From Alphaproteobacteria bacterium (GTDB lineage Bacteria > Myxococcota_A > UBA796 > CAJQPC01), in NCBI GenBank assembly GCA_020632795.1, contig JACKEV010000010.1, forward strand, positions 620,001-684,000: a stretch of 64,000 nucleotides of DNA. Reading direction: 5' to 3'. Position numbers and translations under genes: made by a program. Numbering within the stretch: the stretch's first letter is position 1; each line of letters opens with the position of its first letter. Below, piece by piece: positions 39,402 through 47,710 of the stretch. Under the pieces are notes generated by a model, which worked only from the letters and a program-made list of their open reading frames with translations, was not told where the DNA came from and made no database searches.

Positions 39402-39917
39402 ATGCGCAAGATGACCCTCGCGGCGTTGCTGGTGTTGGGGTGCGGGGACAAGGACGACACCGCGACCGCCGACGACACCTCGGTCGAGGGCGACGCCGAC
39501 ACCGACACCGACTCGGACACCGACGCCGACGCTGATCCATTGGACGGCATCTACCAGGGCGCCTGGAGCCTGAGCGTCGAGGAGACGAACACGGGCGACA
39601 CCGACAGCTGCGTGGGCACGGTGGACCTCGAGGTCACGATGGCCAACACCAACGAGCAGTTCGTCGGCCTGTTCGCCTGCGACTTCTCGGGCTTCCTGGC
39701 CCAGTTCAACCCGATGGAGGGCAGCGTCTACGGCCTGGTCACCCAGTTCGGGGAGCTGGCGGCCTCCTACGAGACCGGCGGCGGGCCCATCGAGGGCGAC
39801 TGGAGCGGGACCATCGACGAGGCCACCGGGATATACGGCAGCTTCGAGGGCAGCGCCAGCGGTGAGGGCATGGACCTGAGCTGGGCGGGCAGCCTGACCG
39901 CGACGAAGCAACCCTGA
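39402..39917 (+). CDS. Lipoprotein with acidic low-complexity spacer
   Basis: A 171-residue lipoprotein, with lipobox VLGCG near residue 14. An Asp/Thr-rich spacer (about 15-45, DTDTDSDTDADAD-like) precedes a small beta-sandwich domain with two cysteines (TDSCVGTVDL, FACDFSGFL) and tandem GxWSG elements. Function is unknown; it is probably a surface-exposed domain on a flexible acidic tether. It is followed 22 bp later by the RNA-repair-type gene. Confidence 0.72.
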   Translation: MRKMTLAALLVLGCGDKDDTATADDTSVEGDADTDTDSDTDADADPLDGIYQGAWSLSVEETNTGDTDSCVGTVDLEVTMANTNEQFVGLFACDFSGFLAQFNPMEGSVYGLVTQFGELAASYETGGGPIEGDWSGTIDEATGIYGSFEGSASGEGMDLSWAGSLTATKQP

Positions 39918-39939
39918 GTCTCTCCAGCAGAGCCCCACC

Positions 39940-42606
39940 TTGAGCCGATTCCCGACCAGCGAGCAGGTCTACAGCCGCCTCCGCTGGGACGCCGCCCTGT
40001 CCACCCGGGGCGTCCGGATCGGCTACACCGACCGCCACCAGGGCCTGGTGGAGCTGCCCTTCGAGGACTTCGTGCCGGGCGGGGTGATCCCCTGGTCCCG
40101 GGTGCAGCGCTTCCGGATCGAGGCGCTGGTGCTCTGGGACCGGGCCGCCCGCGAGGAGCGCCTGTTCGGCGACGATCGCAGCGGCCTGGACGCCCTTCGG
40201 ATGCGGCCTCTCGCGGTCCATGTCATCTCCGATGTCATTCGCGCGACCCCCTGGCGGTGGCGCGACGGCGCGTGGGCGCCCTGGGACGCCCCCACCCAGG
40301 CGGCCCCCGGGCGGCTCCTGACCCTGCTGAGCTGGAACATCCTGTTCGACCGCTTCGACCCCGAGCAGGTCCGCACCGAGGACCGCCTGCCCGCGATCCT
40401 GGACACCCTCGTGCAGGCGGACGCCGACCTCGTCGCCCTGCAGGAGGTCACCCCCACCCTCCTGCAGCGCCTGCTGGCGCACCCGCCCATCCAGCGCCGC
40501 TACTGGAGCAGCGAGGGCCCCGAGGGCGCCAGCGTCGCCCCCTACGGCAACCTCCTGCTCTCCCGCATCCCCCCCGCCGCGGTGCTCCTGCGGCAGCTCT
40601 CCCCCACCAAGCGCGCTGTGCTGATGGCCTTCGACGCCCCGGAGGCGCCCCTCTGGGTGGCCTCGCTGCACCTGAGCAGCGACCGCGCGCGGGACCGCCA
40701 CGCCCTGCGCGAGGAGGAGGCCGCGCGGCTGCTGGAGGCCCTGCCGAACGGCGCCGACGTGGTGCTGGCCGGGGACTTCAACTACGGGGACGACCGCAGC
40801 CTGCCCGCCCTGGAGGCCGCCGGCTTCGTCGACCTGCACGGCGCGGCGGGGTGCGGCCCCGGGATCACCTACGATCCCCACCACAACCGCCTCGCGGCGC
40901 TGACCTCCCGCAAGGATGTGCCGCGCCGGCTCGACCGCGTGTGGCTCCGCGCCGACCCCGCGCGCCTGCGCCCGGCCTGGCTGCGCCGGGCCGCCACCAC
41001 CCCCATCCCCGGGGTCGCGCCGCCCCTGCCGCCCTCCGACCACTACGCCCTGCAGGCCGGCTTCGCCCGGGGTGCGGACCTCCCCGGCGACACCACGCCC
41101 CTGGCCGCCCTCTGCGTGCTGCTCCCCGAGGCCCTCCAGGCGCCCATCCAGCGCGTCCGCGAGGCCCGCGACAAGGCCTTCGGCCGCTGGCCGCCGCACC
41201 TCAACCTGCGCTTCCCCTTCCTGCCGGCCGCCCGCTTCGACGACGTCGCCCGCGCTCTGGCCCCGGCCCTGCGCGCCCTGCCCCCCTTCGAGGTCACCCT
41301 GGACCGGGTGCGCTGGTTCACCCACCGCCGCAGCACCACCCTCTGGCTGGGGCCCCGCGATCCGGCGCCGCTCCAGCGCCTGCACGCCATGCTCGACGCC
41401 CTGCTCCCCGGCCTCCACCCCCGGGAGGCCTTCGCGCCGCACCTCACCCTGGGTCAGCTCCGGGGCCGGGACCAGGAGGATGTCGCGGCGATCGCCCAGG
41501 CCCTGGAGGCGCAGCTCGGCGCGGTCCGGTTCACCGTGGACCGGCTGGCGCTGCTCGCCCGAGGGCCCGATACCCCGTTCGCTGTCGACCGCGCCCTGCC
41601 GCTGGAGGGCCGCCCCACGCAGCTCGGCGACCTGGGGCTGTGGGCGCCCCACCCCGTGCCGCCGCTGCCCGAGCTGCCCGACGCCGCGATCCCCGGCCTC
41701 GTCCGGGTGGAGGTCGTCGGGTCCCGGCGCCTGGGGTTGGGGGGCGGGGACGTGGACCTGCTGCTCCTGCTGCGGCCGGACGCCGACCCCGACGCCGCGC
41801 TGGCGGCGCTGGTGCGGGCGCAGCCGGGCCGCTGGAGGCTGGCCACCGGCCGGACCACCGTCGCCCGGAGCCTCGATGAGGCCCACCCCATCGACGTCAC
41901 AGCAGCGCGGCTCCCCGAGGGGGCCGGCTGGCCGCTGTCTCGGGAGGACCTCCTGCAGGCGCCGGACGCGCGGGCTCTGGCCGCCCTCACCGACGCTGAC
42001 GCCGTCCTGGGGCGCGCCGCGATCCGCGGCGGGGTGGGGCTCCTCCGCTGCACGCTGCGGGGCCTGCGCCGCTGGGCCCGCGCCCGCCAGCTCCACGGCG
42101 ACGCCTGGGGCTTCCTGGGCGGGCTGTCCTGGGCGCTGCTCGTCGTGGACGCCATGGGGGCCGAGCCCCGCCCTGGCCACCCCGAGGCGGTGGCGCGGCA
42201 GGTCTTCACCCGGCTGGCCGAGGGCGGGCTCCACATCCCCGCGCCCACCCCGCCCCACGCCGACACCGCCCGCAACACCGGCCCCAGCACCGCCCGCGCC
42301 CTCGCCGAGGAGGCCCGCCGCGCCCTGGCGCTGGCGGACGAGGACCGCTGGGAGGCCCTGCGCCACCCCTTCAGCCTCCAGGGGGCCGCCATCGAGGTGC
42401 GCGGCGAGGCCCTGCCCGGGCGGGCGATCGGCCTCGTGCGGGCCCTGGATGGCGTCCCCGGGCTGACCGTGCGCCCCTGCCCGCGCCCGGCCGCCGGGCG
42501 GTGGCGCCTGGGCCTGCGCGGGTCGGAGGAGGCGCAGGCCCAGGGCTTCTCGGCGGCGGAGGCCTGGTGCGCCGAGGCCGGGGTCAGCGCCCGGCGCGTG
42601 CCCTGA
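39940..42606 (+). CDS. MJ1316-EEP phosphatase-2H phosphoesterase-poly(A) polymerase fusion (RNA repair type)
   Basis: An 888-residue multi-module protein. Module 1 (residues ~8-75) is an MJ1316-type domain (RGVRIGYTDRHQGLVELPFE, VPGGVIPWSRVQRF), linked in the literature to recognising RNA cyclic ends. Module 2 (~125-370) is an EEP nuclease/phosphatase: SWNI near 131, LQEV, GDFNYGDDRS near 278, SDHY near 366. Module 3 (~385-560) is a 2H (LigT-type) phosphoesterase with HLNL at 420 and HLTL at 501. Module 4 (~585-860) is a poly(A)-polymerase-like nucleotidyltransferase with GS at 594 and paired Asp at 604 and 606. Together they could trim, hydrolyse 2',3'-cyclic ends and add nucleotides to damaged RNA. 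The TTG start at 39940 has no clear ribosome binding site. Confidence 0.85.
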   Translation: MSRFPTSEQVYSRLRWDAALSTRGVRIGYTDRHQGLVELPFEDFVPGGVIPWSRVQRFRIEALVLWDRAAREERLFGDDRSGLDALRMRPLAVHVISDVIRATPWRWRDGAWAPWDAPTQAAPGRLLTLLSWNILFDRFDPEQVRTEDRLPAILDTLVQADADLVALQEVTPTLLQRLLAHPPIQRRYWSSEGPEGASVAPYGNLLLSRIPPAAVLLRQLSPTKRAVLMAFDAPEAPLWVASLHLSSDRARDRHALREEEAARLLEALPNGADVVLAGDFNYGDDRSLPALEAAGFVDLHGAAGCGPGITYDPHHNRLAALTSRKDVPRRLDRVWLRADPARLRPAWLRRAATTPIPGVAPPLPPSDHYALQAGFARGADLPGDTTPLAALCVLLPEALQAPIQRVREARDKAFGRWPPHLNLRFPFLPAARFDDVARALAPALRALPPFEVTLDRVRWFTHRRSTTLWLGPRDPAPLQRLHAMLDALLPGLHPREAFAPHLTLGQLRGRDQEDVAAIAQALEAQLGAVRFTVDRLALLARGPDTPFAVDRALPLEGRPTQLGDLGLWAPHPVPPLPELPDAAIPGLVRVEVVGSRRLGLGGGDVDLLLLLRPDADPDAALAALVRAQPGRWRLATGRTTVARSLDEAHPIDVTAARLPEGAGWPLSREDLLQAPDARALAALTDADAVLGRAAIRGGVGLLRCTLRGLRRWARARQLHGDAWGFLGGLSWALLVVDAMGAEPRPGHPEAVARQVFTRLAEGGLHIPAPTPPHADTARNTGPSTARALAEEARRALALADEDRWEALRHPFSLQGAAIEVRGEALPGRAIGLVRALDGVPGLTVRPCPRPAAGRWRLGLRGSEEAQAQGFSAAEAWCAEAGVSARRVP

Positions 42607-43648
42607 CCGCCGCGCGCAGCGCCGCCTCGGTCATCGGCTGGAACGGCCGCGCCGCGAAGCGCTCCCGCGCGATGGCGGTGATCGCGGACAGCATCGGCGC
42701 CTCGACCCCGTGCGCCTCGGCCAGGCCCAGCAGCGCCCCGTTGATGGTCTCCAGCTCGGTGGCCTCCGCCCCAGCCGCGAGGTCCTGGCCCATGCTGCTG
42801 ATGAACACCTTGCGGATGTTCCGCTCGAAGATGCGGCGCGCGATCCAGGTCGGCGCCACCTCCCCCAAGCGAAGCAGCCACCACGGCGGGATGCCCTGGA
42901 AGCGCACCTCCCGCACCCCGGCCGCGCGCAGCACGGCGAGGCCCTCGTTGATGCCGCCGACCACGAGCTGGCGCAGCGCCTCACGGTCCTCGATCTCCCT
43001 CTGCCCCAGCCCGACCAGCGCGGTGGTGGCGTTGATGAGGTTGATCACGACCTTGGACCAGGCCGCGTCGGTGAACCGCTCGACCGCGCGGACGGGCAGC
43101 GCCGGGGCCATGCGCGCGGCGACGGACACCGCCAGGGGGTAGAGGGCCGGGTCGGCGGCCCCCAGCACCAGCTCCCCCCGCCGCTCGGCCTCGACCTCCC
43201 CCGGCGCGGTCCGCCGGGCGTTCCAGCCGGCGATGCCGAACAGGGGGCGGCTGAACCGCGCCGACAGGATCGCCTGATTCTCCAGGCCGTTCTGCACCCC
43301 GAGCACGATGACGTCGGGCCCCCAGGCCTCCCGCACCATGTCCGCGATCCCGGCCAGGTGGAACGTCTTGACGCAGATCAGCACGAGGTCGAAGGGCGTC
43401 GCCGGGTCCGGCTGCCGCACGACCCGCACAGGCGCGGCCTCCTCGGGCCCATCCCCGGTTCGGGACCGCACGCCGCGCTCGGCGAGCACGTCGGCGCTGG
43501 CGCCCCGGGCGAGCACGGTCAGGCCGCGCCAGCGGGGGGCGAGCCAGGCCGCGAGGCTCAGGCCCACCGAGCCGGCGCCGACGATCAGCGCGCGGGGGGA
43601 CTCCGGCAGGGTCAGGGGTTGATCGGACATGGAGGGCGCGAAGCCCAT
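42584..43648 (-). CDS. Ketopantoate reductase-like NADP oxidoreductase
   Basis: A 354-residue cytoplasmic enzyme of the ApbA/PanE family, which reduces 2-dehydropantoate to pantoate in coenzyme A synthesis. The Rossmann site is ALIVGAGSVGLSLAAWLAP (residues ~19-37). The family's catalytic lysine region reads AAWSKVVINLINATTALVG near 195, and the late C-terminal helical domain is intact. It could also act on another 2-oxo acid. I use the ATG at 43648, which has a GGGGAG box; an internal ATG at 43630 is possible. Its 3' end overlaps the RNA-repair gene by 23 bp. Confidence 0.82.
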   Translation of the reverse strand: MGFAPSMSDQPLTLPESPRALIVGAGSVGLSLAAWLAPRWRGLTVLARGASADVLAERGVRSRTGDGPEEAAPVRVVRQPDPATPFDLVLICVKTFHLAGIADMVREAWGPDVIVLGVQNGLENQAILSARFSRPLFGIAGWNARRTAPGEVEAERRGELVLGAADPALYPLAVSVAARMAPALPVRAVERFTDAAWSKVVINLINATTALVGLGQREIEDREALRQLVVGGINEGLAVLRAAGVREVRFQGIPPWWLLRLGEVAPTWIARRIFERNIRKVFISSMGQDLAAGAEATELETINGALLGLAEAHGVEAPMLSAITAIARERFAARPFQPMTEAALRAAVRARAGR

Positions 43649-43698
43649 GGTACACTCCCCTTCCCACCAGCACGACGCAGACGGGGTCCGGAACGTCG

Positions 43699-44946
43699 AT
43701 GAGCACCTGCTTCTCTGGCCTGATGTGCCACGCGCCGATCGTGCTGCCCGAGGTCGCGGGGTCGCGCGGCGCCGAGTGCGCGCGCACCACCCGGGCCATG
43801 CGGGAGGTCGCCGCCCGGGCTGTGGCGTCCCGGCCGGACCGCGTCGTGATCATCTCCCCGCACTCTCCCCGGCACCGCACCCTGTGGAGCGCCTGGCGGG
43901 GCCGGCACCGGGGGGACCTGGGGCGATTCCGGGCCCCGCAGCTCCAGGTGGACCTGCCCGACGCCGCCGAGGTGGCGGACGCCCTGGGGCTCGTCCCGGT
44001 CCCCCACGACGCCGGAGCGGAGCTGGACCACGGCGCGATGGTGCCGCTGGCCTTCCTGTGGCAGGCGGGCTGGCGAGGGCCGACCGCCATCCTGGCCCGC
44101 CCCTGGAACGCCCCCGAGGCCCGCGCCGTCGGCGTCGAATTGGCCGCGCTGGAGGGTCGCACGGCGGTGGTGGCCTCCGGGGACATGAGCCACCGCCTCA
44201 AGCCCGGGGCCCCCGCCGGCTACGATCCCCGGGCCCAGGACTTCGACGACGCCTTCGTCGCCGGCCTGCGCGCCGAGGACTGGGACGCCGCCCTGAACGC
44301 CCAGCCCCGCGAGCGCGCCGCCGAGGACGTCATCGAGTCCACCCGGGTCGCGATGCAGGCCGCCGGGGCGCCCCTGAACGCCGAGGTGCTGAGCTACGAG
44401 GGGCCGTTCGGGGTGGGCTACGCCGAGGCCGTGCTCGCCGACCCCGCCCCGCCGCTCTACGCGGTCGCCCGGAAGGCCATCGCCGCCGCCGTGCTCGGCC
44501 GGGACGCGCCGGTGCCCGAGGGTGGGGAGCCCACCAAGGGTGTTTTTGTGACTTTACACAAAAATGGACGCCTGCGCGGCTGCATCGGGCGCATCACCCC
44601 CACCCACGAGCGCTCCCTCTACGACATGATCGCCCAGGTGGCTCCGCTCTCTGCCCAGCACGACCCCCGCTTCCCGGCGGTCAGCCCCTCGGAGCTGGAC
44701 GAGCTGGACATCGAGGTCAGCGTGCTGGAGCCCCCCGAGCCGGTCACCGACCTCGCCACCCTCGACCCCCGCCGCTACGGCGTGGTGGTCACCTCCGGGT
44801 GGCGTCGGGGGGTCCTGCTGCCGGACCTCGAGGGCGTCGACACCGTGGAGCAGCAGCTCCGGATCACCCGCCGCAAGGCCGGCATCCGGGGCCACGAGCC
44901 CGTCGAGGTCGAGCGCTTCGAGGTGCGCAAGGTCTCCCCGCCGTGA
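43699..44946 (+). CDS. AmmeMemoRadiSam protein B and A fusion (Memo-like plus AMMECR1)
   Basis: A 415-residue fusion. Residues 1 to ~255 are the Memo/LigB-type extradiol-dioxygenase-like domain (CFSGLMCHAPIVLPEV, VVIISPHSPRH, ASGDMSHR); metal-binding His residues near 11, 54 and 172 are plausible. Residues ~265-415 are AMMECR1 (GVFVTLHKNGRLRGCIG, then the PVTDLATLDPRRYGVVVTSG segment and IRGHEPVEVERFEV). The two are separate proteins in many bacteria. Its stop overlaps the start of the radical SAM gene, so the three parts of the AmmeMemoRadiSam system form one unit. The reaction is unknown. Confidence 0.9.
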   Translation: MSTCFSGLMCHAPIVLPEVAGSRGAECARTTRAMREVAARAVASRPDRVVIISPHSPRHRTLWSAWRGRHRGDLGRFRAPQLQVDLPDAAEVADALGLVPVPHDAGAELDHGAMVPLAFLWQAGWRGPTAILARPWNAPEARAVGVELAALEGRTAVVASGDMSHRLKPGAPAGYDPRAQDFDDAFVAGLRAEDWDAALNAQPRERAAEDVIESTRVAMQAAGAPLNAEVLSYEGPFGVGYAEAVLADPAPPLYAVARKAIAAAVLGRDAPVPEGGEPTKGVFVTLHKNGRLRGCIGRITPTHERSLYDMIAQVAPLSAQHDPRFPAVSPSELDELDIEVSVLEPPEPVTDLATLDPRRYGVVVTSGWRRGVLLPDLEGVDTVEQQLRITRRKAGIRGHEPVEVERFEVRKVSPP

Positions 44947-46007
44947 GCGCCCCCCACCCCGGCCGCTGGTCCTCCAAGGCCCCCGACGGCCGCGCGGTCT
45001 GCGAGCTGTGTCCCCGGCGCTGCCACCTCAAGCCCGGCCAGCGCGGCTTCTGCTTCGTGCGCATCGGCACCGAGGACGGCGTGGGGCTGACCACCTGGGG
45101 CCGCTCCAGCGGCTTCTGCATCGACCCCATCGAGAAGAAGCCCCTGAACCACTTCCTGCCGGGCACGCCGGTGCTCTCCTTCGGGACCGCGGGCTGCAAC
45201 CTGGGCTGCCGGTTCTGCCAGAACTGGGACATCTCCAAGGCCCGCGAGATGGACCGCCTGATGGACCTCGCCACGCCCGAGGCCATCGCCGACGCCGCGT
45301 TGCGCACGGGCTGCCGCTCGGTGGCCTTCACCTACAACGACCCCATCATCTTCGCCGAGTACGCCCTCGACGCCGCCGCGGCCTGCCGCGCCCGGGGCCT
45401 GCGCACCGTGGCGGTGACCGCCGGCTACATCACCGACGCGGCGCGGGCGGACTTCTTCGCCGGCATCGACGCGGTGAACGTCGACCTCAAGGCCTTCACC
45501 GACGACTTCTACAAGCGGCTGTGTTTCGGCCGCCTGGGCCCGGTGCTCGACACCCTGCGCTGGCTGGTCCACGAGAGCACCGTGTGGACCGAGATCACCA
45601 CCCTGCTCATCCCGAACGAGAACGACAGCGACGACGAGCTGCGCGCCTTGTCCGCCTGGGTCCGGGAGGCGCTGGGCCCCCACGTCCCCCTGCACTTCTC
45701 GGCCTACCACCCCGACTTCAAGCTCCAGCAGCCCGCCACGCCCAAGGCCACGCTCCAGCGGGCCCGCCGCATCGCGATGGAGCAGGGCCTGTGGTTCGTC
45801 TACACCGGCAACGTGCACGACCGCGACGGCGACACCACCTGGTGCCCCGGCTGCGGCGCGGCGCTCATCCAGCGCGACTGGTACGAGCTGGAGGGCTGGG
45901 CGCTGGACGCCAAGGGGGCCTGCGCGGCCTGCGGCTTCGAGGTGCCGGGGGTGTTCGAGGCGCGGCCGGGGAGCTGGGGGCGGCGGAGGGCTCGGGTGCG
46001 GGTTTGA
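44943..46007 (+). CDS. amrS: AmmeMemoRadiSam system radical SAM enzyme
   Basis: A 354-residue radical SAM enzyme. The [4Fe-4S] motif is CNLGCRFCQNW near residue 84 (C-x3-C-x2-C). The N-terminal CELCPRRCHLKPGQRGFC resembles a cysteine-rich metal site and is typical of the amrS/PflA-like family. Further SAM-barrel strands are VAFTYNDPIIFAEYALD and AVNVDLKAFTDDFYKRLC, and late cysteines (CPGCG, CAAC) may bind a second cluster or zinc. The GTG start overlaps the previous stop. The natural substrate of the AmmeMemoRadiSam system is not known. Confidence 0.9.
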   Translation: MSAPHPGRWSSKAPDGRAVCELCPRRCHLKPGQRGFCFVRIGTEDGVGLTTWGRSSGFCIDPIEKKPLNHFLPGTPVLSFGTAGCNLGCRFCQNWDISKAREMDRLMDLATPEAIADAALRTGCRSVAFTYNDPIIFAEYALDAAAACRARGLRTVAVTAGYITDAARADFFAGIDAVNVDLKAFTDDFYKRLCFGRLGPVLDTLRWLVHESTVWTEITTLLIPNENDSDDELRALSAWVREALGPHVPLHFSAYHPDFKLQQPATPKATLQRARRIAMEQGLWFVYTGNVHDRDGDTTWCPGCGAALIQRDWYELEGWALDAKGACAACGFEVPGVFEARPGSWGRRRARVRV

Positions 46008-46168
46008 GCGCTCGGTTGCTGCGGCGTTGTCTTCTCCCGACACCACGCCCCTGCACCCTGCCGGCTGATGTCGAACAGGAGCGGGTCATCCGCCTGCCGG
46101 GCCCGCAGCTCCAGAGGCTGGACTGAGCGACGTCCGTGACGCCGTCTACATCGACATCGTAGGAGACC
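46008..46168. other. Gap between radical SAM gene and toxin locus
   Basis: This 161-bp stretch holds the 3' flank of both convergent units. I see no good hairpin or frame. Read on the minus strand it contains a short YDVDVDGVTDV-like phrase that recalls Ca-binding repeats but has no coding context. Confidence 0.4.
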
Positions 46169-46894
46169 TCACAGCGGGTAGCCGGCCTCGCGGAGCTTGA
46201 GCCAGGCGTCGCGGATGCGGGCGATGTCCTCGGGGTTGTCGTGGTGCATGGGGCGCTGGCCAAGGGTGATGAGGGCGCCGCCTTCGAAGGGCTCGACGGT
46301 GGCGTCGTCGCCCAGACCGTCGACCGGTCCGCCAGCGGGTGAGGCGGGGCCTCGGAGCCAGGTCATCCAGCTGAGGAACGGGGACTGTGGCAGTCGGAGA
46401 TCTCGGTTGGGATACAACAATTTCTGATTGCTCAAAACGCCCCACTGAGGCTCATAGGCGGCAATGACCGCCGCGAGAATGGGCTTGCCCCCCTCCGGGG
46501 TCGTGACAGGTTCGGGGACGCCCTCGTCGGGTAGCCCCACCTCGGCGCTATTCCACATGAATCGTTTGCCCCGCATCCCTGCGGTGCTCCTGACGCCAAC
46601 GCTGGCCTCGTCCGTCTCGGCCCCATTCCACAGCCCAAAAGAGAAACCAAAACGACTCGTCGCATCGGAAGGCTGCCCTTTCTTCTCGGCAAGAAGCGGC
46701 AGCAAGCGTAATGCCGTCAGGTCGTCGACGGGACATTCCATCGCTTGCTTGCGGCTGTTGCCCTTCTCGTACCATCGGGCATAGGCGGGATGCAGGGGTT
46801 GCAGACGCCGAAGCAGATCGGCCCCACGTTCCGCGCACGCCCCCAAGGTCTCCTGTCGGGGTCCCCACCAACAGTGAACGGTCAGATTGGACAC
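46169..46894 (-). CDS. Imm52-family immunity protein
   Basis: A 241-residue cytoplasmic protein matching the Imm52 family: WWGPRQETLGACAERGADLL (residues ~9-28), the AYARWYEKGNSRKQAM block, GFSFGLWNGAETDE near 82, AAYEPQWGVLSN, and PFLSWMTWLRG. Imm52 proteins neutralise REase-5 type toxins and are usually encoded directly after them. Here the gene begins nine bases after the stop of the Tox-REase-5 gene, with GAGGAG before the GTG start. It should protect the producer or its kin from that nuclease. Base composition is less GC-rich than neighbours, as expected for exchanged cassettes. Confidence 0.88.
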   Translation of the reverse strand: MSNLTVHCWWGPRQETLGACAERGADLLRRLQPLHPAYARWYEKGNSRKQAMECPVDDLTALRLLPLLAEKKGQPSDATSRFGFSFGLWNGAETDEASVGVRSTAGMRGKRFMWNSAEVGLPDEGVPEPVTTPEGGKPILAAVIAAYEPQWGVLSNQKLLYPNRDLRLPQSPFLSWMTWLRGPASPAGGPVDGLGDDATVEPFEGGALITLGQRPMHHDNPEDIARIRDAWLKLREAGYPL

Positions 46895-46903
46895 AAGAAC
46901 TCC

Positions 46904-47683
46904 TCAAGGAACAGGCGGGGTCCAGATGACGGTCACGTTGTCCCAGCCCTTCAGCACTGCCCTCTCGCTGAGGAACTCAGCAAACTCTTTTTCCGCGACA
47001 TGCCCGTGGACTTGAGTCCTCCCAGCTACTGCTGACTGTCGCTCCATCTGCTGAAGCAGATCGTCTCCCTTCGTAAACCAGCCCTGCCACTCGTTGCCTC
47101 CTTTCTCGATGAACCCCTTGTACCCCTCCCCCTTCACCTCGATGAGCACGCCGTCCTCGAATCCGTCGAACTTCACGCCGTCGACCTCGTAGACGTATCC
47201 CTCCGGCGCTCCGGTGACCTGACTCTGGTACCTGCGCGCCCTGGGCGGCATGCCTCCCGTCTCGGGCACCCACTTCCCTGGCCCCTCCGCTGACGGCGTC
47301 CCCGCCGGCCCCTCGCTGAGCACCTGCCACCCGATGGTCCGGTCCGGGTCGAGGTTGTTGATGACGACGCTGCCGCCATGCGCCAGCAAGCCGCCACCCA
47401 GCCCCATCGCCGCCGTCCCAGCCCCAGCCCCGGCCGGCCCGGTCACGGGCACGGTGAGCAGGGCCTCACCGCCGGTCCACATCAGGTTGGCACCCTGCTG
47501 CATCTCCCACATCGCGTAGCCGGTGGACACGACGCGGCCCCAGACCCGGCCGCCGTCGTACCAGAACGGGTCGGATGAGGTCTGCCGGTGGTGCTCGATC
47601 AGGGGGTCGAGGGCGCCAAGGGCGAGGTCGCTGGAGAGCTGGTGGCCGTAGCCGAGATGGGCCTCGCGGGAGGAGCGGAGCAC
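46904..47683 (-). CDS. Orphan Rhs C-terminal module with Tox-REase-5 nuclease domain
   Basis: A 259-residue protein. Residues ~1-125 match the pre-toxin part of the nearby Rhs protein (GYGHQLSSDLALGALDPLIE versus GYNGQLSSDLAWGTLDPLLE, later INNLDPDR versus LNNLRPDR). Residues ~150-259 are a restriction-endonuclease-fold toxin 5 domain: VYEVDGVKFDGFEDGVLIEV followed by KGEGY, where Asp and the E-x-K triplet give the nuclease site. No export signal or SD precedes the GTG at 47683, and the frame runs up to the preceding stop codon. It is therefore a displaced toxin cassette, activated only by recombination onto the Rhs gene or cryptic. Its immunity gene follows. Confidence 0.88.
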   Translation of the reverse strand: MLRSSREAHLGYGHQLSSDLALGALDPLIEHHRQTSSDPFWYDGGRVWGRVVSTGYAMWEMQQGANLMWTGGEALLTVPVTGPAGAGAGTAAMGLGGGLLAHGGSVVINNLDPDRTIGWQVLSEGPAGTPSAEGPGKWVPETGGMPPRARRYQSQVTGAPEGYVYEVDGVKFDGFEDGVLIEVKGEGYKGFIEKGGNEWQGWFTKGDDLLQQMERQSAVAGRTQVHGHVAEKEFAEFLSERAVLKGWDNVTVIWTPPVP

Positions 47684-47710
47684 GCCGCCGGCTGCGGCGA
47701 GGTTGCCCGA

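Noticed and set aside
45865..46263. Minus-strand frame with YDVDVDGVTDV phrase
   Set aside because: It overlaps the radical SAM gene and the Imm52 gene, shows no start with a ribosome binding site, and the Ca-repeat-like phrase is too short.
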